A stretch of 36,656 nt of DNA from Bacillota bacterium (GTDB taxonomy: Bacteria > Bacillota > Clostridia > Lachnospirales > Lachnospiraceae), in assembly GCA_029226935.1 (NCBI GenBank), contig JAQXYZ010000058.1, forward strand, positions 1 through 36,656. Reading direction: 5' to 3'. Positions 29,971-36,656 of this stretch are shown in pieces. The notes beneath the pieces were generated by a model. That model was not told the origin of the DNA, made no database searches, and saw only the letters and a program-made list of their open reading frames with translations. The translations under genes and the position numbers were made by a program. Each line of letters opens with the position of its first letter. Position 1 is the first letter of the stretch.

Positions 29971-31614
29971 ATGTATCAGGAAAACAAAATCTGGATTGGC
30001 AAAGCAGGAGAAGAAAAAATATACATATATCCGAAGATGGCAAACCGCCATGGAATGATTGCGGGAGCCACCGGAACGGGAAAGACTGTTACCTTAAAGG
30101 TATTGGCAGAGTCCTTCAGTGACTGCGGAGTACCGGTCTTTTTGGCAGATGTGAAGGGAGATCTGGCAGGAATGTGTAAACCGGGCGCAGAAAGTGAGAG
30201 CCTTCAAAAGCGGATTGATGCCATGGAGCTTGTGAAGGAAGGATATGGTTTCCATGCTTATCCCACTACCTTCTGGGATGTGTACGGTGAAAAGGGAATG
30301 CCCCTTAGAGCTACCATTTCTGAGATGGGACCGCTGCTGCTTAGCAGAATTATGGAATTGAATGACACTCAGACGGATATCCTTACAATTATCTTTAAGA
30401 TAGCGGATGATGAAGGATTACTTCTTTTAGATACGAAAGATCTTCGCTCCATGCTTCAGTATGTAAGTGAGCATGCAAAAGAATACGGAGCAGAGTACGG
30501 AAATCTTTCAAAGCAGAGTCTGGGTGCAATTATGCGTGCAGTTGTTGCGTTGGAGGCAGAAGGTGGAGATCAGTTCTTTGGGGAACCTGCCCTCAATCTT
30601 GCAGATTGGATGTGTACAGATTGCAATGGCAAAGGTGCGATACAGATTTTGGATTGTCAGAAGCTGATTAACAATCCTACCATGTACGCGACCTTTATGC
30701 TTTGGATGATGTCAGAGCTTTTTGAGACCTTGCCGGAGTCGGGCGATCGGGAGAAGCCCAAGATGGTGTTCTTTTTTGATGAGGCGCATCTGCTTTTTGA
30801 TACCGCATCCAAGACGCTGCTTACCAAGATTGAGCAGGTGGTTAAATTGATTCGTTCCAAAGGTGTGGGCATATATTTTATTACTCAGAATCCTAAGGAT
30901 ATTCCTGATGGAGTGCTGGGTCAGCTTGGAAATAAAATTCAGCATGCTCTTCATGCATATACTCCGGCAGAACAAAAGGGAGTAAAGGCAGCTGCTCAGT
31001 CTTTTCGTGAAAATCCTGAGTTTGACACTTATGAGACGCTGACACAGCTGGGAATCGGGGAGGCATTGATTTCTGTTTTGGATGAAGAAGGAATTCCTAC
31101 GATTGTAAAGAGATGTCAGATTCTGCCGCCACAGAGTCAAATGGGAGCATTGGACGATGGAACTAGAGATGAGCAGATTAGGAGCAGCCTTCTTTACACG
31201 AAATACGCACAGATGCTTGACAGGGAGTCTGCCTATGAAATTCTGGAAAAGAAATTCTCTGAGGAAGAGGAGAGCGAGCGCAAGGCAGCGGAGGAAGCTG
31301 CCGCTGAGAAGCAGCGACAGAAGGAGGAGACAGCGGCAGAAAAGCAGAGGCTGAAGGAGGAAGCTGCCGCCGAAAAACAGCGTCAACGGGAAGAGGAAGC
31401 GGCGAGAAAAGCCAAGGAAAAGGCAGATGAAGCAAGAGAAAAACAGGTGAAGCGCGCTGTGAAGAATGCGGCAAGCTCGGCAGCAGGAACGGTGGGTAGA
31501 GAATTTGGGAATACGATAGGCAAATCCTTAGGAGGAAGCTTTGGAAAGAAGATTGGAGGCAATGTAGGCGCATCACTTGGGAGAGGTATCTTAAGCACAC
31601 TGTTTAAAATGTAA
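29971..31614 (+). CDS. HerA-like ATPase (DUF853)
   Basis: A 547-residue cytoplasmic ATPase. Walker A is GATGTGKT (about residues 31-38), Walker B is KMVFFFDEAHLLF, and IYFITQNPKDIPDGVLGQLGNKIQHALHAYTP is typical of the DUF853/YjgR family. The C-terminal 110 residues are a charged coiled coil with three near-identical 11-12-residue units (AAEKQRQKEE and variants), followed by a glycine-rich end (GREFGNTIGKSLGGSFGKKIGG). HerA-like enzymes move DNA, but the role of this family is not established. The ATG at 29971 lies 10 bases after AGGAGG; upstream in-frame sequence has no site. Confidence 0.85.
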   Translation: MYQENKIWIGKAGEEKIYIYPKMANRHGMIAGATGTGKTVTLKVLAESFSDCGVPVFLADVKGDLAGMCKPGAESESLQKRIDAMELVKEGYGFHAYPTTFWDVYGEKGMPLRATISEMGPLLLSRIMELNDTQTDILTIIFKIADDEGLLLLDTKDLRSMLQYVSEHAKEYGAEYGNLSKQSLGAIMRAVVALEAEGGDQFFGEPALNLADWMCTDCNGKGAIQILDCQKLINNPTMYATFMLWMMSELFETLPESGDREKPKMVFFFDEAHLLFDTASKTLLTKIEQVVKLIRSKGVGIYFITQNPKDIPDGVLGQLGNKIQHALHAYTPAEQKGVKAAAQSFRENPEFDTYETLTQLGIGEALISVLDEEGIPTIVKRCQILPPQSQMGALDDGTRDEQIRSSLLYTKYAQMLDRESAYEILEKKFSEEEESERKAAEEAAAEKQRQKEETAAEKQRLKEEAAAEKQRQREEEAARKAKEKADEAREKQVKRAVKNAASSAAGTVGREFGNTIGKSLGGSFGKKIGGNVGASLGRGILSTLFKM

Positions 31615-31643
31615 AATACTGAGAATTAAGTGAACAGGCATAA

Positions 31644-31687
31644 CCCCTCACAACGCTTCATAGAATGTAAAAAAGCGTTCTGAGGGG
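31644..31687 (+). promoter_or_regulatory. Hairpin that buries the spoIIID ribosome-binding site
   Basis: cccctca-c-aacgctt (31644-31658) pairs with aagcgtt-c-tgagggg (31673-31687), 14 base pairs with one C-C mismatch and a 14-base loop. The right arm contains GAGGGG, the ribosome-binding site of spoIIID, 7 bases before its TTG start. No T run follows, so it is not a normal terminator. Confidence 0.7.
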
Positions 31688-31694
31688 ATTTCCT

Positions 31695-31964
31695 TTGAAA
31701 GACTATATCGAGGAAAGAGCAATCGATATTGCCAATTATATTATTGAAAACAATGCCACGGTAAGGCAGACCGCCAAGGCTTTCGGCATCAGTAAGAGTA
31801 CGGTACATAAGGATGTCACGGAAAGGCTGGAGCAGATCAATCCGACACTGGCAAAGGATGCCAGAAAGGTGCTGGATGTAAATAAGCAGGAACGGCATAT
31901 CAGGGGTGGGATGGCTACAAAAGAAAAATACCAGCATATGCACCATGAGGCAGAAGCTTATTAA
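31695..31964 (+). CDS. spoIIID: Sporulation regulator SpoIIID
   Basis: An 89-residue DNA-binding protein that adjusts mother-cell gene expression during sporulation. The helix-turn-helix (ATVRQTAKAFGISKSTVHKDVTERL, about residues 22-46) and the following NPTLAKDARKVLDVNKQERHIRGGMATKEKY are characteristic. It starts with TTG, read as Met, 7 bases after GAGGGG, which lies in the right arm of a strong hairpin. The gene follows the HerA-like ATPase and shows that the organism can sporulate or descends from a spore former. Confidence 0.95.
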   Translation: MKDYIEERAIDIANYIIENNATVRQTAKAFGISKSTVHKDVTERLEQINPTLAKDARKVLDVNKQERHIRGGMATKEKYQHMHHEAEAY

Positions 31965-31992
31965 ATCGTCTGAGTGAGAGAAAACAGTGGTT

Positions 31993-32042
31993 ATGCACAG
32001 CCAAGATAAAGGCATCATTGCAGGGCGACCTGCAATGTGCAT
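31993..32042. other. Nested hairpin between spoIIID and guaA
   Basis: A perfect stem, attgcagg/cctgcaat (32017-32024, 32029-32036), closes on a GCGA tetraloop and is flanked by atgcac/gtgcat (31993-31998, 32037-32042). There is no T run. It lies upstream of the guaA promoter, so it belongs to the spoIIID 3' end or to a separate RNA. Confidence 0.45.
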
Positions 32043-32083
32043 GAGGTAATCCCAGGAAGATGTGCAAATAAGATAAGAATATT

Positions 32084-32113
32084 TTGACAAGCTTTCTACC
32101 TATCTTATATAAT
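32084..32113 (+). promoter_or_regulatory. guaA promoter
   Basis: TTGACA (32084-32089), an 18-base spacer, TATAAT (32108-32113), close to guaA. No guanine riboswitch core is visible in the short leader. Confidence 0.8.
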
Positions 32114-32151
32114 AGAAGATAAATCTTATATATATGGCGAGGAGCACATCT

Positions 32152-33693
32152 ATGGAAAAGGAAACAGTCATTGTACTTGACTTTGGCGGACAGTATAATC
32201 AGCTGATCGCAAGAAGAGTAAGAGAATGTAATGTTTACTGTGAGGTACACCCTTACAGCATGAGTCTGGAAAAATTAAAGGAAATGAACCCTAAGGGTAT
32301 TATTTTTACAGGAGGGCCGAACAGTGTGTATGCGGAAGAGTCTCCCAGATGCCCTAAGGAGATTTTTGAACTGGGCATTCCCATTCTGGGCATTTGCTAC
32401 GGTTCCCAGCTGATGTCGTATCTGCTTGGAGGAAGCGTAAAGACAGCACCGGTTAGTGAATACGGAAAGACAGAAGTAGATGTAGACACAGACAGCGTCC
32501 TTTTTGAAAATGTGTCACCTAAAACAATCTGCTGGATGAGCCACACTGACTATATTGAAAAGGCACCTGCAGATTTTAAAGTAATTGCACATACACCTGT
32601 GTGCCCTGTGGCAGCTATGGAAAACGTGGACAAGCAGCTGTATGCAGTGCAGTTCCATCCCGAAGTAATGCACACTCAGGAAGGTATGAAAATGCTTTCC
32701 AATTTCGTATATAATGTCTGCCACTGTAAAGGTGACTGGAGAATGGATTCCTTTGTAGAGACCACCATTCAACAGATTAGAGAGAAGGTAGGGGATGGCA
32801 AAGTGCTCTGTGCTCTGTCCGGTGGTGTAGACTCCTCCGTGGCGGCAGTCCTTCTTGCAAAGGCAGTAGGCAAACAGCTGACCTGTGTATTTGTAGACCA
32901 TGGCCTGCTTCGCAAGAATGAAGGCGATGAGGTGGAAGCAGTATTTGGACCGGACGGTCCTTACGATTTGAATTTCATCCGTGTCAATGCACAGGAGCGT
33001 TTCTATGCAAAGCTTGCAGGTGTGGAAGAGCCTGAAAGAAAGCGCAAGATTATCGGAGAGGAATTTATTCGTGTCTTTGAAGAGGAAGCAAAGAAGATTG
33101 GTGCGGTGGATTTCCTGGTTCAGGGAACCATTTACCCTGACGTAATCGAGAGTGGGCTTGGCAAGAGCGCAGTGATCAAATCCCACCACAATGTAGGGGG
33201 ACTTCCCGACTATGTTGATTTCAAGGAAATCATTGAACCCTTAAGGCTGCTCTTTAAGGATGAAGTGCGCAAGGCAGGTTTAGAACTTGGTATTCCTGAA
33301 TACCTGGTATACAGACAACCTTTCCCCGGTCCGGGGCTTGGCATCCGTATCATTGGTGAAGTAACTGCCGAGAGAGTACGTATTGTGCAGGATGCAGACG
33401 CAATCTACAGAGAGGAGATTGCCAAGGCTGGTGTAGACAAGGGACTTGGTCAGTATTTCGCAGCCTTGACCAATATGAGAAGTGTGGGAGTTATGGGGGA
33501 TGAGAGAACCTATGACTACGCGGTTGCCCTTAGGGCGGTTAATACTTCTGATTTCATGACTGCTGAGGCAGCACAGATTCCGTGGGAGGTCTTAAGCGTG
33601 GTGACCAGCAGGATCGTGAATGAGGTAAAGGGAGTTAACAGGGTAATGTATGATTGTACCGGGAAACCACCGGCAACGATTGAGTTTGAATAG
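32152..33693 (+). CDS. guaA: GMP synthase (glutamine-hydrolysing)
   Basis: This converts XMP to GMP with glutamine and ATP. The 513-residue protein has a class I glutamine amidotransferase domain ([18 protein letters not shown] with the catalytic Cys, AVQFHPEV with the His) and an ATP pyrophosphatase domain ([14 protein letters not shown]), then the dimerisation domain with [14 protein letters not shown]. It ends PPATIEFE, where many GuaA proteins end IEWE. The ATG at 32152 follows GAGGAG by 7 bases. The 3' end of guaA is a known insertion point for genomic islands, and an integrase remnant lies downstream. Confidence 0.97.
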   Translation: MEKETVIVLDFGGQYNQLIARRVRECNVYCEVHPYSMSLEKLKEMNPKGIIFTGGPNSVYAEESPRCPKEIFELGIPILGICYGSQLMSYLLGGSVKTAPVSEYGKTEVDVDTDSVLFENVSPKTICWMSHTDYIEKAPADFKVIAHTPVCPVAAMENVDKQLYAVQFHPEVMHTQEGMKMLSNFVYNVCHCKGDWRMDSFVETTIQQIREKVGDGKVLCALSGGVDSSVAAVLLAKAVGKQLTCVFVDHGLLRKNEGDEVEAVFGPDGPYDLNFIRVNAQERFYAKLAGVEEPERKRKIIGEEFIRVFEEEAKKIGAVDFLVQGTIYPDVIESGLGKSAVIKSHHNVGGLPDYVDFKEIIEPLRLLFKDEVRKAGLELGIPEYLVYRQPFPGPGLGIRIIGEVTAERVRIVQDADAIYREEIAKAGVDKGLGQYFAALTNMRSVGVMGDERTYDYAVALRAVNTSDFMTAEAAQIPWEVLSVVTSRIVNEVKGVNRVMYDCTGKPPATIEFE

Positions 33694-33750
33694 AGGCGAC
33701 AAATCAAAAAAATTAGTATTTATGCGGGTTTGCGATGCCTTGAAAATCAG

Positions 33751-33771
33751 TTTGATAACAATTTGATAACA
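33751..33771 (+). repeat. Short direct repeat near the guaA 3' end
   Basis: tttgataaca occurs twice (33751-33760, 33762-33771). Such short repeats near an attachment site can be integrase arm-binding sites; this is inferred from position only. Confidence 0.45.
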
Positions 33772-33828
33772 CTTTGCTAAACATGATTGTTTAAGAATAG
33801 CAAGTGGTTTTGAAGTAAAGTCCAATAG

Positions 33829-33869
33829 AAAAGGTCTTACTGAACTAAGTTTTCAGTAGGACCTTTTTT
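33829..33869. terminator. Terminator between guaA and the XRE repressor gene
   Basis: aaaaggtcttactga (33829-33843) pairs with tcagtaggacctttt (33853-33867), with one G-T pair and a T run. It lies 135 bases after guaA. No gene is seen in the rest of 33694-34007. Confidence 0.85.
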
Positions 33870-34007
33870 GCGTGCTTTAAAAACAAAATTTTTGGAACTC
33901 TGTTTAAAAGTCTATTCACAATGGACAAGTTGTCTATTATTTGGGGAACGACAAAATCATTTGTTTTCCATAGAATATTGCTTGAAAGAATAATAACCAG
34001 CTTTGCG

Positions 34008-34490
34008 TTAGTGGTTGGTATTGGAAGAAGCACTGATGCCGGAAGAATTTGCCATAGAGTAGTGATAACGCCAGTCGTCATATTCTTCCTTTGAAATAAG
34101 GCCTTCACGAAGTTTGTTTGCTTGTTCATACCAAGCCGTGAAGTTGTCAAAAAGCTGAGGATAGGATGGATTATCATATTTCTTAAGGCTAAGACAGATT
34201 TCTCCATCAATATTTGTAATCTTGAAGCCGTAAATATCTTCCAATGCAAAAAGCGTATGCATTAGACCATCATAGCTATCTATGTTAGGTACTGATAACG
34301 CGAGGGGTGACACCCCCAGCGTATCTGCAAGTAAAGCAAGATAATTATCTTTGGGAGAACGGGTGCCGGATTCATATTGAGCGATGCGGACATCTGCTGA
34401 TTTTTCATCAAAGCCAAGACGAGCACCAAGATATTTCTGAGTCATACCACGCAAGGTACGGAAAAAATGTATTCTTTCACCAATAGCCAT
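34008..34490 (-). CDS. XRE-family repressor of the integrated element
   Basis: A 160-residue DNA-binding protein. The N-terminal helix-turn-helix (IHFFRTLRGMTQKYLGARLGF, AQYESGTRSPKDNYLALLADTLGVS, about residues 7-65) is followed by a helical C-terminal part with ALEDIYGFKI and WYEQANKLREGLISKEEYDDW. The ATG at 34490 lies 8 bases after AGGAA; the open frame extends upstream but without a site. It is divergent from the excisionase and integrase genes with inverted repeats between, the usual layout of an element's control region. Confidence 0.82.
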   Translation of the reverse strand: MAIGERIHFFRTLRGMTQKYLGARLGFDEKSADVRIAQYESGTRSPKDNYLALLADTLGVSPLALSVPNIDSYDGLMHTLFALEDIYGFKITNIDGEICLSLKKYDNPSYPQLFDNFTAWYEQANKLREGLISKEEYDDWRYHYSMANSSGISASSNTNH

Positions 34491-34513
34491 AGAAAATATT
34501 CCTTTCTTAGTGA

Positions 34514-34667
34514 TGTATAGTTTGTATCTAATATAAACTATAACAAATATGTTTAGATAATTCAAGATAAACTAAACATAAAAGTTAAATTTTTTAGCGC
34601 GTGGGTATTGAATTAAACAAAAATGTATAGTGCTCTAAAGAAAATAGAACTATGCAAATATGTTTAG
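34514..34667. promoter_or_regulatory. Operator-like repeats in the divergent control region
   Basis: An AT-rich gap with the palindrome tatagttt/aaactata (34516-34523, 34535-34542), the pair tgtttag/ctaaaca (34550-34556, 34572-34578) and another tgtttag at 34661-34667. tgtatagt occurs at 34514 and again near 34624. These are likely binding sites of the adjacent XRE protein. Confidence 0.5.
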
Positions 34668-34692
34668 TGACAATAAAAGGGAGGTGAAGCAA

Positions 34693-34896
34693 ATGAGTAC
34701 AATGTTTATTGGAGTAACTGAAGTGGCTGAGATTTTAGGAGTCTCAGAGTCTTACGCATATAAGCTGATTCAGAAAATGAATAAGCAGATGCGTGAAGAA
34801 GGTTATAAAGGTCCGATTATTCGTGGCAGAGTGGATAGAACATATTTCTATCAGCAGTTTTACGGCACAAGAGATTATGAAAGGAGAGATGTATAA
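34693..34896 (+). CDS. Excisionase-like helix-turn-helix protein
   Basis: A 67-residue protein with a winged-helix pattern of excisionases: FIGVTEVAEILGVSESYAYKLIQKMNKQ followed by a basic strand and YFYQQFYG. It is commonly found just before the integrase of Firmicute integrative elements, as here. The ATG at 34693 follows GGGAGGTG. The stop overlaps the integrase start (TAATG), so they are translated together. Confidence 0.85.
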   Translation: MSTMFIGVTEVAEILGVSESYAYKLIQKMNKQMREEGYKGPIIRGRVDRTYFYQQFYGTRDYERRDV

Positions 34897-35834
34897 TGCC
34901 GATTTACAAGGACAAGAAAAATGGTACATGGTATGTGATGGTTCGTTATAAAGATTGGATCGGAGCAAATAAACAGAAGTGCCAAAGAGGATTTGAAACA
35001 AAGCGTGAGGCACAGAAATGGGAGTGTCAGTTCAAACTTCAAAAGAAAGCGGATATAGATATGACACTTGCCGCATTTTGCGAGTTGTATGAGATGGATA
35101 TGAAACCGAAGCTCAAATTAAATACATGGCTTACAAAAGAACACATTATTAAGACAAAAATAGTTCCCTATTTGGGGAATCGAAAGATTTCGGAGATTAC
35201 TGCGAAGGATATTATAGACTGGCAGAATACAATGAGAGCACTTAAGACAAGTAATGGAAAAGCAATGTCACCAACTTACTTGAAAACAATACATGCGCAG
35301 TTAAGTTCCATATTTAATCATGCCATCCGCTATTATGACTTAAGCCATAATCCTGCGAAGAAAGCCGGCACGATGGGAGAGGAAGAAGGCAAGGAGATGC
35401 TCTTCTGGACAAAGGAAGAATATATGAAATTTGCCGAAGAGATGATGGATAAACCACTTTCCTACTATGCATTTGAAATGCTGTACTGGTGTGGAATACG
35501 AGAGGGCGAGCTATTGGCCTTGACGCCTGAAGATTTTGATTTTTCAGCAATGACGGTTCGTATCAATAAATCTTATCAGAGGTTAAACCGGAGGGATGTA
35601 ATAACAACACCCAAAACTAAGAAAAGTAATCGTATTGTGAAAATGCCGGAGTTTTTGGTTGAGGAAATGCAGGAATATATGAAGATGTATTACAGACTAA
35701 CACCTAAGGACAGAATTTTTCCGGTGACGAAGAGTTATCTAAAACATGAAATGATTAGAGGATGCAAAGCTTCCGGTGTGAAACAGATAAGGATTCATGA
35801 TTTAAGGCATTCTCATCTTCCAAATGACGATTAA
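34896..35834 (+). pseudogene. int: Tyrosine integrase, truncated at the 3' end
   Basis: 312 residues of a site-specific recombinase of the Tn916-like/phage integrase family. An AP2-like arm-binding region (YKDKKNGTWYVMVRYKDW, about 4-21), a SAM-like core-binding domain (about 60-165) and the first part of the catalytic domain are present, with the first Arg in GIREGELLAL and the HxxR motif in RIHDLRHSH. The sequence then breaks to LPNDD and stops; the following His/Trp and the catalytic Tyr (about 50-60 residues) are missing, and no other frame restores them. It should be inactive. The junction near 35815 suggests a deletion that joined it to later genes. Confidence 0.82.
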
Positions 35835-35847
35835 GGAAAGGATATAG

Positions 35848-36054
35848 ATGTTGGTATTAGGTGTAAATAAAGTGCTTAATTGGTGTCAGGTTCTATCAAA
35901 TGGCCGCAAATATACGTGCCCAACAAAGGTTGTGGATGGAGAATTATGCTTTGCCTTCAAAAAGGGGTGGCATAGTGTTGGAAAGTATATTTCAGAACAC
36001 GCAGAGGAACTTGTAGCAGAAGGTGGCAAAACATTTTTAAGACCATATAAATAG
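35848..36054 (+). CDS. Small hypothetical protein of the element
   Basis: A 68-residue basic protein that I do not recognise, with VLNWCQVLSNGRKYTCPTKV and FAFKKGWHSVGKYI. AAGGAAAGG lies before the ATG, 13 bases after the truncated integrase. It ends just before the next gene and probably shares its transcript. It may be an accessory gene of the former element. Confidence 0.65.
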   Translation: MLVLGVNKVLNWCQVLSNGRKYTCPTKVVDGELCFAFKKGWHSVGKYISEHAEELVAEGGKTFLRPYK

Positions 36055-36066
36055 GAGGAATAAACA

Positions 36067-36267
36067 ATGGCACAGTACAAGGTTATTTTTGAAGATGAAG
36101 AGCAGGATGAGGTTTTTGATTCAGAAGAAGCAGCAGAAGAATATGCATTATATCTTTGCTCTTGTTCACGAGAAGGAGCTGAGATTCTTCATATGAGTAA
36201 TCCAGGAGATTACGATTATGATGAAGACGAAGAGTATGATTACGAAATAGTGGAAGTCGATGACTAA
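36067..36267 (+). CDS. Small, very acidic hypothetical protein
   Basis: A 66-residue protein of which more than a third is Asp or Glu, with a tail of NPGDYDYDEDEEYDYEIVEVDD. It has no membrane segment. AGGAGG lies before the ATG. Very acidic small proteins of mobile elements sometimes mimic DNA and block defence proteins, but no sequence match supports that here. It is coupled to the previous gene and ends at a strong terminator. Confidence 0.7.
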   Translation: MAQYKVIFEDEEQDEVFDSEEAAEEYALYLCSCSREGAEILHMSNPGDYDYDEDEEYDYEIVEVDD

Positions 36268-36290
36268 ATTATCATTTATTTATTTTGGCC

Positions 36291-36330
36291 GGGATGAAAC
36301 TCTGAAGAAAAGAGTTTCATCCCTTTATTA
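36291..36330 (+). terminator. Terminator after the acidic protein gene
   Basis: A perfect 13-bp stem, gggatgaaactct (36291-36303) with agagtttcatccc (36311-36323), followed by tttatt. Confidence 0.85.
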
Positions 36331-36656
36331 TTGTTCTCTTCCGGGAGTAGGGAAAGGGTGGTTCGGAATGGTGCCATTAGAAAACAGAATACATTTAAAA
36401 ATTTGAAAATGTTAAAACCGCACAAAATTAGACCTTGAACATGTAAGTCTCTAGATAGAGATAACTTCATATTACGCTTCATATTACGGATTTTGTCCAA
36501 ACTTCTATATTGAGAAGCTGACTTGAAATTTTAAATTCCAGTGCAGAGGTAAATTCCACCACACCTTAAAATTTCTTGATTTTATTGAATTATATAAAGC
36601 ATAATCAGCAGAAAACTGATATAATTAGCTCAACTTCCCATAAAATATCTGAATTC
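36331..36656. other. Gene-free AT-rich tail
   Basis: No gene with a ribosome-binding site is seen on either strand. It contains a 12-base tandem repeat, cttcatattacg (36465-36476 and 36477-36488). It may be the non-coding edge of mobile DNA. Confidence 0.5.
36465..36488 (+). repeat. Tandem 12-base repeat
   Basis: cttcatattacg occurs twice in direct succession; the second copy continues into a 14-base sequence also found at 9378-9391. Confidence 0.7.

Noticed and set aside
30712-31386. Minus-strand frame of 224 codons opposite the HerA-like ATPase
   Set aside because: Leucine- and serine-rich antisense translation of the coding strand, with no ribosome-binding site.
31965-32151. Guanine riboswitch before guaA
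   Set aside because: The conserved purine-riboswitch core is absent, and the promoter lies too close to the start to leave room for one.
32515-33189. Minus-strand frame of 224 codons inside guaA
   Set aside because: A shadow of a firmly identified gene.

Overview
The window looks like chromosome of an anaerobic, spore-forming Clostridia, most likely Lachnospiraceae (inference from gene content and protein character; genus not resolved). It carries pyruvate formate-lyase and its activase, an FeFe-hydrogenase-like sensor, a MecA adaptor, several spore or cell-wall hydrolases, SpoIIID, a complete F-type ATP synthase operon whose c subunit has a sodium-type ion site, and an integrated-element remnant downstream of guaA. 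I saw no rRNA, tRNA or CRISPR array.

Layout. 1-5469 (minus strand): a fermentation block. Read 5' to 3' it holds a soluble hydrogenase-like/methyl-accepting sensor, then pyruvate formate-lyase in an unusual split form: a 679-residue catalytic body that stops before the glycyl radical domain, a 66-residue Cys-containing protein, a separate 80-residue glycyl radical domain, and finally pflA, which runs off the left edge. 5748-8558: a small DUF1858 protein, an NhaC-type antiporter and MecA. 8568-9530: a gene-poor stretch with a near-consensus promoter, a possible non-coding RNA and one small ORF. 9531-14813 (plus): a GH18 hydrolase, a CwlD-like amidase, Sua5, RpiB and a coiled-coil/SleB-type hydrolase. 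14888-15358 (minus): a DUF402 protein. 15572-22878 (plus): atpZ-atpI-atpB-atpE-atpF-atpH-atpA-atpG-atpD-atpC, with a cluster of strong hairpins between atpE and atpF. 22995-29171 (plus): a hypothetical protein, an rRNA/tRNA-type methyltransferase, a large membrane-anchored protein ending in a degenerate C39-like domain, and a membrane-attached XRE regulator overlapping a DUF4097 protein. 29219-29719 (minus): queT behind a structured leader. 29971-33693 (plus): a HerA-like ATPase, spoIIID with its ribosome-binding site buried in a hairpin, and guaA. 33694-36656: an AT-rich accessory tract at the 3' end of guaA with a divergent XRE repressor, an excisionase-like protein, a 3'-truncated tyrosine integrase, two small unknown proteins and a gene-free tail.

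How it works together. The first block would split pyruvate to acetyl-CoA and formate, with the adjacent sensor reading hydrogen or redox state. The NhaC antiporter and the probable Na+-type ATP synthase point to sodium-coupled energetics. GH18, CwlD, SleB-type hydrolase and SpoIIID fit a spore former. The most interesting signal is the split pyruvate formate-lyase together with the extra small protein between its halves, whose first half resembles the start of the glycyl radical domain.
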